A DNA stretch of 64,000 nt from positions 9,815 through 73,814 of the forward strand of contig NZ_JOHS01000028.1 in NCBI RefSeq assembly GCF_000725625.1, in the 5' to 3' direction. The position numbers and the translations under genes were made by a program. How positions within the stretch are numbered: the stretch's first letter is position 1; every line of letters starts with the position of its first letter. The notes below the pieces were generated by a model, which saw nothing but the letters and a program-made list of their open reading frames with translations, did not search any database and was not told the origin of the DNA. This DNA is from Streptomyces sp. NRRL F-6676 (GTDB lineage Bacteria > Actinomycetota > Actinomycetes > Streptomycetales > Streptomycetaceae). Below are positions 42,880-49,655 of the stretch, piece by piece.

Positions 42880-43785
42880 GTGTTAGTGGTGTCCGAAGAG
42901 GTGCGGGAAGCGCTCGTCGCGGGCCGGCCGGTGGTCGCGCTGGAGTCCACGATCATCGCCCATGGGCTGCCGCGCCCGCGCAATCTGCGGGTCGCGCACG
43001 AGCTGGAGGAGCTGGTGCGCGAGGGCGGGGCGACCCCGGCCACGATCGCCGTGCTCGATGGGCAACCGCATGTGGGTCTCGACAAGGACCAGCTGGAACG
43101 GATCGCCCAGGAGGACGGAATCCGCAAGCTGGGCCATCGTGACCTGCCGCTCGCGGTGGCCTCCGGGGCGAGCGGCGCCACGACGGTGTCCGCGACGGCC
43201 CTCCTCGCCTCGCTCGCGGGCGTACGGGTGTTCGCGACCGGGGGCCTGGGCGGGGTGCACCGGGAGTGGACGGTGACCCAGGACGAGTCCGCGGACCTGG
43301 GACTGCTGGCGCGCACCAGGATCACCGTGGTGTGCGCGGGTGTGAAGTCGATCCTGGACGTGCCCGCGACGCTTCAGCGGCTGGAGACGCTGGGGGTCTC
43401 CGTGGCCGGATACGGCACGGACCGGTTCCCCGGCTTCTACCTGTCCGACTCGGGCCATCCCGTCGACTGGCGGCTGGAAACCCCGGAGGAGGTCGCGGCG
43501 GTGATGCGGGCGCAGACCTCGCTGCGCGGGCCCGCGTCGGCGCTGATCGTGGCCAATCCGGTGCCCGAGGAGGAGCAGCTCGATCCGGCACTGCACGCGC
43601 GCGTGCTGGCCGACGCGCTGCGGGCGTGCGAGGAGCGGGGCGTGACGGGGCAGGCGGTCACCCCGTTCCTCCTGGACCACCTGGTGCGGCACACCGACGG
43701 CGCCTCGCTCGCCGCCAATCTGGCGGCGGTACGGGGCAACGTACGGCTCGCGGCACGGATCGCGGCGGTCTGGGCCGGAGCGTGA
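42880..43785 (+). CDS. psuG: pseudouridine-5'-phosphate glycosidase
   Basis: A 301-residue enzyme of pseudouridine catabolism that reversibly splits pseudouridine-5'-P into uracil and ribose-5-P. It shows VALESTIIAHGLPRP near residue 21 with the catalytic Glu, ATIAVLDGQPHVGL near 55, ASGASGATTVSATALLASLAG near 88, FATGGLGGVHRE near 112 and CAGVKSILDVPATLQRLETLG near 152. The GTG at 42880 has only weak upstream purines. The stop overlaps the GTG of a PfkB kinase gene (GTGA), so the two are coupled. Confidence 0.93.
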   Translation: MLVVSEEVREALVAGRPVVALESTIIAHGLPRPRNLRVAHELEELVREGGATPATIAVLDGQPHVGLDKDQLERIAQEDGIRKLGHRDLPLAVASGASGATTVSATALLASLAGVRVFATGGLGGVHREWTVTQDESADLGLLARTRITVVCAGVKSILDVPATLQRLETLGVSVAGYGTDRFPGFYLSDSGHPVDWRLETPEEVAAVMRAQTSLRGPASALIVANPVPEEEQLDPALHARVLADALRACEERGVTGQAVTPFLLDHLVRHTDGASLAANLAAVRGNVRLAARIAAVWAGA

Positions 43786-44726
43786 CCGGTCCGGCCGGGC
43801 ACGGAGGCACGGGCGGGGCGCTGCTCGTGGTCGGTGACGTGGTGACGGACGTCGTGGCCCGGCACCGGGGGCCGCCGGTGCCGGGTACCGACACGGCCGC
43901 CGCGATCCGGACCGTGCCGGGCGGGGCGGGCGCCAATGTGGCGTGCTGGGCCGCCCACTGGGGCCTTGCGGATGTACGGCTGCTGGGCAGGGTGGGGGCC
44001 GAGTCGGCCGCCTGGCACGAGCGCGAGCTGACGGCGTGCGGGGTGCGTGCGCGGCTCGTGGTCGACCCGGACGCGCCGACGGGAACCGTGATCTGTCTGG
44101 TGGACGCGGACGCCTCGGGGGAACGCACGTTCCTCACGGACAGCGGGGCCTCGCTGCGACTGGGGCCCGGCGACTGGTCACCGGCGCTGCTCGACGGTGT
44201 GGCGCGGCTGCATCTGTCGGGTTATCTGCTGTTCTCCGCCACGGGCAGGGCGCTGGTGGCGGTCGCCGTCCCGGCGGCACGCGCGCGGGGAGTGCCCGTG
44301 AGCGTCGATCCCGCGTCGGCCGGTTTCCTCACCGTGCTGGGGACGGAGCGCTTCCTCACGCTGATCGAGGGCGTCGACGTCCTCCTGCCCAGCCGGGACG
44401 AGGCGGGACTGCTGACCGGGCTGTCCGATCCGGAGGAGGCCGCGGCCGCCCTGAGCCGCCGGGTGCCCCTGGTCGTGGCCAAGCAGGGGGCGCACGGGGC
44501 CCTGGTGGCCGTGTCCGGAGCCGTACGGGGCCGGGTTCCGGCGCTGCCCGCCGCCGTACGGGACACCACGGGCGCGGGGGACGCCTTCACCGGGGCGTTC
44601 CTCGCCGCCCTGCTGTCCGGTGCGGGTACGGATCCGGTGGCGGCGGCGCGGGAGGGCTGCCGGGCAGGCGCGCTGGCCGTGGGCGAGGTGGGCGGACGGC
44701 CACCGGGCGGCGGCCGGGCGGGCTGA
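43782..44726 (+). CDS. psuK: PfkB-family kinase, probable pseudouridine kinase
   Basis: A 314-residue ribokinase-fold kinase. The GGAGANVACWAAHWG motif is near residue 48, VSVDPASAGFL near 172, LLPSRDEAGLLTG near 205 and the PfkB signature DTTGAGDAFTGAFLAALL near 268. It is coupled to psuG by a 4-nt overlap. In other bacteria PsuK phosphorylates pseudouridine to feed PsuG, so the pair predicts uptake or salvage of pseudouridine from RNA. The substrate is inferred from this context, as PfkB members are hard to tell apart by sequence. Confidence 0.8.
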   Translation: MTGPAGHGGTGGALLVVGDVVTDVVARHRGPPVPGTDTAAAIRTVPGGAGANVACWAAHWGLADVRLLGRVGAESAAWHERELTACGVRARLVVDPDAPTGTVICLVDADASGERTFLTDSGASLRLGPGDWSPALLDGVARLHLSGYLLFSATGRALVAVAVPAARARGVPVSVDPASAGFLTVLGTERFLTLIEGVDVLLPSRDEAGLLTGLSDPEEAAAALSRRVPLVVAKQGAHGALVAVSGAVRGRVPALPAAVRDTTGAGDAFTGAFLAALLSGAGTDPVAAAREGCRAGALAVGEVGGRPPGGGRAG

Positions 44727-44730
44727 GCCG

Positions 44731-45525
44731 CTACTCCTTGCGTCCCCAGGCCGAGATCATCGGGGACGTGGCCAGGTCCATCGTTCCGGAGGCCAGGTTG
44801 GCGAGGTGCCGGTCGATCTCCTCGTCGGTGGCCAGGCCCGCGCCGACGAGGCGGTCGCGGACCTGACGGACCGTGGCCGCCTCGAGGTCGGTGCAGGCGG
44901 GCGAGGTGATCGGGAAATACGCGTCCGCCCGGACGTCCTTGAGCCCGGCCTCCCGCAGCAGCCGCGGCAGCCGGCGCCCGTACGACAGATCGGCGCCGCG
45001 CTCGGCGAGCAGGGAGCGGAACCCCCTGCGCAGCCGGTTGGCGAGCTCCTGCGCGGGGCCGTACTCGTCTGGGCAGAGCAGCGGTTGCAGCGCGGGGTCG
45101 GCGTCCTCGATCAGCAGGTGACCGCCGGGGCGCAGGGAGTCGATCATCGAGCGCAGGGCGCGGTCCCGGTCGGGCACATGGACCAGGACCAGCCGGGCGT
45201 GCACCAGGTCGAAGCCCTCACCCGGCGGTTCCTCGGCGCCCACGTCGTGGGTGCGCACCTCGATCGGGGGCCGCGCGGCCGCGGTGGCCCAGGAGGTGTC
45301 GATGTCGGTCGCGAGGATCCGGCCGGACGGGCCGGTGCGTCCGGCCAGCCAGGAGATCACCGAGGTGCCGCCTGCGCCGACCTCCCAGCAGCGCCAGCCC
45401 GGTGCGACACCGAGATTCTCGATGTGACGGAAGGTGCCGGGGTCGAACAGGGTGGCGAGTGCGGCGAAGCGCCGGCCCGCCTCCGTCTGCCGGTTGTCGA
45501 GGAGGTATCCGTCGGATCGCGTCAT
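44731..45525 (-). CDS. class I SAM-dependent methyltransferase
   Basis: A 264-residue Rossmann-fold methyltransferase. SAM motif I is CWEVGAGGTSVISWLAGR near residue 46, motif II RILATDIDTSW near 70, then GFDLVHARLVLVHVPDRDRAL near 108 and SLRPGGHLLIEDADP near 130. ATG 45525 gives MTRSDGYLLDNRQTEAGRRFAAL, typical of small-molecule methyltransferases. The substrate is unknown. It is convergent with the psuK gene (4 bp apart) and downstream of a kinase-like gene. Confidence 0.82.
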   Translation of the reverse strand: MTRSDGYLLDNRQTEAGRRFAALATLFDPGTFRHIENLGVAPGWRCWEVGAGGTSVISWLAGRTGPSGRILATDIDTSWATAAARPPIEVRTHDVGAEEPPGEGFDLVHARLVLVHVPDRDRALRSMIDSLRPGGHLLIEDADPALQPLLCPDEYGPAQELANRLRRGFRSLLAERGADLSYGRRLPRLLREAGLKDVRADAYFPITSPACTDLEAATVRQVRDRLVGAGLATDEEIDRHLANLASGTMDLATSPMISAWGRKE

Positions 45526-45631
45526 GCCGGCGATGCTCTCAGACTTATCCACAGGCTCGTCCCGCGATCCGGCGGTTCCGGCAGACTGGCCTGCGGCGAC
45601 ACGGTGTTCGGGACGGTGCGCGAGGGGCGTA

Positions 45632-46288
45632 CTACGCCGGGCGGGCCCCGCCGTTCCATGCCGGATGCCGGGGGTCGTCCGCGCGGACCAGGACGTCGAC
45701 GGTGCCGGCGGGGTCCGTCTCAGCCTCGTAGCGCGCGTGGGCGGGCAAGGTCCAGTGCTCGGCCTCGGGGGTGCGGCGGCGCAGGGCGCCGGCGGAGAGG
45801 AGGACATGGACAGTCAGGTCGAACGGGAACCAGTGGTGCAGCAGGAAGGAGCCGTGCAGCAGGAGCACCCCGCCGGGCGGGAGCGGGACGTAGGGGCTGC
45901 GGGTGGCCCGGTCGGTGGCCGGGTCCCGCAGGTCCGGCAGGACGTGTCCGTCGGCGCCGGGTTCGAGGCGACCGAACACCTCGCGCCACAGGGCGCCGGT
46001 GTCCAGCCAGCCGCCGTAGTAGGAGTCGGGGTCGTGGTGTCCGTGCTCGAGCCGGAGTGACGCGGGGCGCCAGAAGCCCTCCGCGGCGACGACGAGGGAC
46101 GGGCGGCCGCGCGCCCGGAGCGCCTCGCCGACGCGCTCGGCGAGCGCGCCGGGCCGGGCGGCCGGGGCTCCGTCCACCGCGACGCGCGGCCAGGAGCCGC
46201 CGTCCTCCGACTTCAGGTCGAGCAGACGGTCGGCGAGCGCCTCGGCGAGGCGCTCCCAGGTGATCGCTTCGAGTCGCACACGGCCCAT
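45632..46288 (-). CDS. uridine-kinase-like protein without a Walker A motif
   Basis: A 218-residue protein related to the P-loop nucleoside kinase family. It keeps later landmarks such as LVVAAEGFWRPASLR, DSYYGGWLDTGALWREV, GVLLLHGSFLLHHWFPFDLTV and the LID-like RRRTPEAEHW. At the normal P-loop site it reads RVAVDGAPAARPGALAERV, which lacks the GxxGxGK[ST] lysine. It is therefore a divergent or inactive kinase-fold protein. ATG 46288 was chosen, since the longer form adds only low-complexity sequence. Its upstream region has an AT-rich island at 46392-46427. Confidence 0.65.
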   Translation of the reverse strand: MGRVRLEAITWERLAEALADRLLDLKSEDGGSWPRVAVDGAPAARPGALAERVGEALRARGRPSLVVAAEGFWRPASLRLEHGHHDPDSYYGGWLDTGALWREVFGRLEPGADGHVLPDLRDPATDRATRSPYVPLPPGGVLLLHGSFLLHHWFPFDLTVHVLLSAGALRRRTPEAEHWTLPAHARYEAETDPAGTVDVLVRADDPRHPAWNGGARPA

Positions 46289-46578
46289 GATGCCGCGCCG
46301 GCACGGCGCCCCCGTGCGCACCCCGAAAGGCGGCGCCGTTCGGGGACGGGGGCGGCCGGACCGGTCGTGCACGCGGTGTTCCGGTGGGTCAACTCAACAT
46401 CATTTAAAAGAAGATGATTAGTCAAAGCGGCGATCGAAGCGATCGGGGTGGTGCTGCGGGTCGGTGATCAACGCGAGAGGGCTGATCGGAAGGGACAGGG
46501 TGAGCAAACAGGGTCCGGTGGCAATGTCCGGGCCGGTGTCCGTCGGGAAGGCCGTCGGCGGGGCCTTCGGGACGCACG
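46289..46578. other. spacer with AT-rich island
   Basis: The 290-bp spacer holds no gene that I can support. The stretch 46392-46427 is strikingly AT-rich (TTTAAAAGAAGATGATTAGTC). On the minus strand it starts with TTGACT followed by AT-rich sequence, so it may be the promoter of the kinase-like gene, although no good -10 is seen at the correct distance. Confidence 0.4.
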
Positions 46579-46884
46579 TCAGGAGAGCAGGAAGTCGGCC
46601 TCACCCGCCTTCGCTCCCTCGATGAACGCGGTCATCTCGGCGGAGGTGTAGATCAGCGCGGGTCCGTCGGGGTCCGTGGACTGGCGGACGGCTATGCGGC
46701 CGTCGGAGAGCTTCATGGCCTCCAGGCAGTTGCCCCCGTTCCCGCCGCTCCACGGCTTGTGCCAGCCCTCGCTGCCCAGTTCCCGCGCGGGCATGCCGTT
46801 GTAGACGCGGTTGCGGGTCAGCGCGCCGGTCGCGGCGCGGCGGTCCTGCTTGATGTTGATGCGGTCGTGTGCGATGCGGTCCAT
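46579..46884 (-). CDS. DUF397 domain protein
   Basis: A 101-residue protein. The DUF397 domain is the C-terminal 70 residues (WHKPWSGGNGGNCLEAMKL, RIAVRQSTDPDGPALIYTSA, EMTAFIEGAKAGEADFLL). Such proteins are encoded beside XRE regulators of the WhiJ/Scr1 type and act as partners or toxin-like components. The ATG at 46884 directly abuts the stop of the regulator gene, which implies coupled translation and supports the long N terminus (MDRIAHDRINIKQDRRAA). A shorter start at MPARELG is possible. Confidence 0.88.
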   Translation of the reverse strand: MDRIAHDRINIKQDRRAATGALTRNRVYNGMPARELGSEGWHKPWSGGNGGNCLEAMKLSDGRIAVRQSTDPDGPALIYTSAEMTAFIEGAKAGEADFLLS

Positions 46885-47745
46885 TCACAGCTCCTTGCGA
46901 AGATCCTCGAGGATCTCCTTCGTGCGTTGTGCCGTGGCGGCCTGGGCCGCCATGCGGTCCATGACCTCGAGGTGGGTCGCCACCTCGGAGCGCGAGTCGA
47001 GGTAGACCGCGCCGGTCAGGTACTCGCTGTAGACCATGTCCGGGAGTTCCGGCATGGCGAACCGGAAGAGGACGAACGGCCCGTAGGTGCCCGGGTGGGG
47101 TCCCGAGGAGAACGGGATCACCTGGAGCGTCACGTTGGACAGCTCGCCGAGCTCGAGCAGCTTGTCGATCTGGGCGCGCATCACCTCCGGGGCGCCGACG
47201 GGGCGGCGCAGTACGGTCTCGTCCATCACGGCCCAGAAGTGGGGCGCGTCCTCGCGGGTGAGCAGCTGCTGACGGCGCATGCGCACATCCACGTGCCGCG
47301 AGATCTCGTCCGGGCTGGTCTGCCCGACGGCGCCCGACTTCAGGACGCCGCGGGCGTAGTCCTCGGTCTGCATGAGTCCGGGGACGAAATGGGGTTCGTA
47401 CGAGCGGATGAGGGCCGCGGCTCCCTCCAGGCTGACGTACATCGAGAACCAGCCCGGGAGGATGTCGTGGTAGCGCTGCCACCAGCCGGGCTTGTTGGCG
47501 TCCTCGGCCAGCCGGACGAACGCCTCGGCCTCCTCCTCGTCGACCCCGTACGCCTGTAGCAGCAGCTGGAGGTACGGGATCTTGAGAGCGACCTCGGCGG
47601 TCTCCATCCGGCGCACGGTGGCGGGCGCGACGCGCAGGATGCGCGCGGCCTCCTCACGCTTGAGCTGCGCGCGTTCGCGCAGGTCGAGCAGGCGCCGGCC
47701 GAGAACGACCTGTCCGACCGTCGGCGCGGACCGCGGTTCGCTCAT
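46885..47745 (-). CDS. XRE-family regulator with DUF5753 domain (WhiJ-like)
   Basis: A 286-residue regulator. The N-terminal HTH (residues about 14-65) includes LGRRLLDLRERAQLKREEAARIL and APATVRRMETAE. The DUF5753/Scr1-type domain follows, with YEPHFVPGLMQTEDYARGVL near residue 112, the RMRRQQLL motif near 155, and AQIDKLLELGELSNVTLQVIPF. It belongs to the large Streptomyces family that includes WhiJ. ATG 47745 follows AGGAGGGG. It is coupled to a DUF397 gene and divergent from an HATPase gene, the classic three-gene developmental/antibiotic-control locus. Confidence 0.9.
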   Translation of the reverse strand: MSEPRSAPTVGQVVLGRRLLDLRERAQLKREEAARILRVAPATVRRMETAEVALKIPYLQLLLQAYGVDEEEAEAFVRLAEDANKPGWWQRYHDILPGWFSMYVSLEGAAALIRSYEPHFVPGLMQTEDYARGVLKSGAVGQTSPDEISRHVDVRMRRQQLLTREDAPHFWAVMDETVLRRPVGAPEVMRAQIDKLLELGELSNVTLQVIPFSSGPHPGTYGPFVLFRFAMPELPDMVYSEYLTGAVYLDSRSEVATHLEVMDRMAAQAATAQRTKEILEDLRKEL

Positions 47746-47953
47746 CTCGCCCCTCCTCCTGGTCCGGACAGGCCGGGCGGCGCCGTTCGGAGGCCTCCCC
47801 GCTCTTGTTCGAACGGTTCGTCCGTAACGGGCGTCCGGGGAGGAAAACGACGTTCCATACCCGTATGACCACGTTCCGTGCAGAGGTTCCAACTGGCGCC
47901 GCTCGGCGTGCTGTTGCGAGCAGTGTGCCACGCCCTCTTTCGAGCGCACACCG

Positions 47954-47974
47954 CACTCTGCAATTTTCAGAGTG
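47954..47974. promoter_or_regulatory. candidate operator in the XRE/HATPase spacer
   Basis: CACTCTG-N7-CAGAGTG is a perfect 7-bp-arm inverted repeat in the AT-richer part of the divergent spacer, about 32 bp upstream of the HATPase start. It is well placed for binding by the neighbouring XRE regulator. No experimental site is known to me for this locus. Confidence 0.45.
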
Positions 47975-48005
47975 ACTCTTGCCAAGTGTTCCCGACGGGG
48001 AGATA

Positions 48006-48845
48006 GTGGCAAGCGTGACTCCGCCCGCGCGTTTAGAAACAGACGCCGAGAACCGGTCGGGTCTGCATGCCGCTCCCGGGGTACGCCCCGAGGCGGCCGC
48101 AGAACACCGGTTCCGCTTCCAGCTGTCCGCCCATCCGGGTTCCGTGGCACGGGCCCGGCGGCTGACGCGGCAGCGGTTGAGTGACTGGGGGGCCTGCGGG
48201 GACACCTGCGACTCGGCCGCCCTGATCGTCTCCGAACTCGTCACCAACGCGATCGTGCACACCGCCAGCGAGAGCGTCGTCTGCGAGCTGCGCGACGACG
48301 ACGAGCTGGTGCGCATAGCCGTGCGTGACGAGGGCTGCGCCCCGGGCGAACCGCATCCCTCCCCGCGCCGACCGGAGGAGGAGCACGGCCGGGGTCTGCT
48401 CCTGGTCGAGGCACTGTGCCGGGCCTGGGGCGCCCAGGAGACCGGGCCGGGGCTGCTGGTCTGGGCGGAGCTTCCGCGCCGGGCCGAGGCCTCGGTCCCC
48501 CGGGACCTGTCGTGTTCCGGCGACAGGTCCCGCCCCGACTCCTCCGAGGGTCACGACTCCCCGCAGGACGTCCGGCCCGCCGAGCCCCACGGCTCCCCGG
48601 AAACCGCCGACGCCCCGGAAGCCGACGCTCCGGACACCGGCACCAGCACCAGCACCAGCACCAGCACCAGCACCAGCACCGAGCCGTACCCCGCTCCCGG
48701 ACACCGCACCACCGCGCCCCCCGCCCCGCGCTCCGATCTCGGCTGGAGCGCGAAGAAGCCCCCGGCCGAGGGCGGACGCGGCGACGAGACGGAAGCACTC
48801 GACGAGGCGGAAGCCCTCTGGGACATGAGGTCCGTATGGATGTGA
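48006..48845 (+). CDS. HATPase (anti-sigma-factor-like) protein
   Basis: A 279-residue protein. Residues about 35-155 form an HATPase_c_2 (SpoIIAB/RsbW-like) ATP-binding domain: RARRLTRQRLSDWG, CDSAALIVSELVTNAIVHTA with the N-box, VRDEGCAPGEP as G1 box and EHGRGLLLVEALCRAWG as G2. The last 120 residues are disordered, acidic and Pro-rich, with a Thr-Ser repeat. Streptomyces encodes many such proteins beside XRE/DUF397 pairs, and they may act as serine kinases or anti-sigma factors. Start GTG 48006 follows GGGGAG by only 3 nt; GTG 48015 is an alternative. Confidence 0.85.
   Translation: MASVTPPARLETDAENRSGLHAAPGVRPEAAAEHRFRFQLSAHPGSVARARRLTRQRLSDWGACGDTCDSAALIVSELVTNAIVHTASESVVCELRDDDELVRIAVRDEGCAPGEPHPSPRRPEEEHGRGLLLVEALCRAWGAQETGPGLLVWAELPRRAEASVPRDLSCSGDRSRPDSSEGHDSPQDVRPAEPHGSPETADAPEADAPDTGTSTSTSTSTSTSTEPYPAPGHRTTAPPAPRSDLGWSAKKPPAEGGRGDETEALDEAEALWDMRSVWM
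48641..48680 (+). repeat. CACCAG hexanucleotide tandem repeat (6.7 units)
   Basis: Six exact CACCAG units plus CACC encode (Thr-Ser)n in the disordered tail of the HATPase protein. Slippage would change length in steps of two residues without a frameshift. Confidence 0.9.
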
Positions 48846-49318
48846 CGGGCGCCCCGGTCGGCGGCCCTCACGGCGCCCGGGTACTGACCCTGGCCACTCT
48901 CGCGGGCCTCGGACGCGCCCGGCGCACGCCCGCCGCGCCCGACCGGCTCCCCATCCCCGCCGGCATGCACCTGCCGCTCGGCTGCGACGCGGTGGCGGTA
49001 CCCGCCGCCCTCGGGGCTCAGCTGATGCCCCGGCTCCCCCGCGTCGGCTGTGTCTACGCGGACCGCGCGCACTGGTGGTGGATCGTTCCCGCCGACTCCG
49101 ACGTGGCCCTGGAGTGGCCGGCGCCCGCGCGCTACACGGCGGGCGCGGTGGTCACCCGCCGGCCGCACGGCCCCGGCGCGAGCCCCGGCCCCGGCCCCGT
49201 GGAGCTGATCCACCGGCCGCACGGCACTCTTCCCTACACCCCGCCGATCCCCCTCTACCTGGCGCTGTGCCGGGTCACCGGCGCGACCCCGGCGTGGTCC
49301 CGGCCCCTCAGCGCCTGA
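48836..49318 (+). CDS. hypothetical protein
   Basis: A 160-residue protein that I do not recognise. The only striking segment is VYADRAHWWWIVPADSDVALEWP (about residues 80-102), an aromatic-rich patch, followed by a Pro/Gly-rich part and HRPHGTLPYTPPIPLYLALC. There is no signal peptide or membrane helix. ATG 48836 overlaps the end of the HATPase gene by 10 nt (ATGGATGTGA), so translation is coupled and a shared role with the XRE/DUF397/HATPase locus is likely. Proteins of this size often follow such ATPases in Streptomyces, as I recall. Confidence 0.75.
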   Translation: MDVTGAPVGGPHGARVLTLATLAGLGRARRTPAAPDRLPIPAGMHLPLGCDAVAVPAALGAQLMPRLPRVGCVYADRAHWWWIVPADSDVALEWPAPARYTAGAVVTRRPHGPGASPGPGPVELIHRPHGTLPYTPPIPLYLALCRVTGATPAWSRPLSA

Positions 49319-49346
49319 AGCCCCCCTGCGACAGCCGGCGCCCCGA

Positions 49347-49523
49347 TCAGTCGGCCACGACCTCCGCCGCGCGCACGATCACGAGGAAGGTGTCCGTGGC
49401 GAGGTCCATGACGACCTCGGCGGGAGTTCCCTCCTGACGGCGCGCCTGCGCGAACTCCTCCGCGGGCCACGAGCCCCGGGGGCCGCCGGCGGGGAACCGC
49501 TCGAGCACCGTTCTCCCGTTCAC
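49347..49523 (-). CDS. small conserved protein, 58 residues
   Basis: A short gene that reads VNGRTVLERFPAGGPRG at the N terminus, then SWPAEEFAQARRQEGTPAE and ends VVMDLATDTFLVIVRAAEV followed by VAD. Start GTG 49523 has a strong GGAGG 8 nt upstream (GGAGGTGTACAG), and codon use is Streptomyces-like. The MDLATDTFLVIV ending looks like a conserved small-protein tail in streptomycetes from memory. Function unknown. It is convergent with the 160-residue hypothetical gene and preceded by an AT-rich 130-bp promoter region. Confidence 0.7.
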   Translation of the reverse strand: MNGRTVLERFPAGGPRGSWPAEEFAQARRQEGTPAEVVMDLATDTFLVIVRAAEVVAD

Positions 49524-49655
49524 CTGTACACCTCCGTGTCACGCGCCGTACTCCCCGGAACCTCTCCCGGAACGGTCGTGGTCCGTAGAGTTAAACGCCT
49601 GAGACAGGGTATAGGTCTCCGGACGTGACGGTACTGAGATGTTGTTGACACTCGT

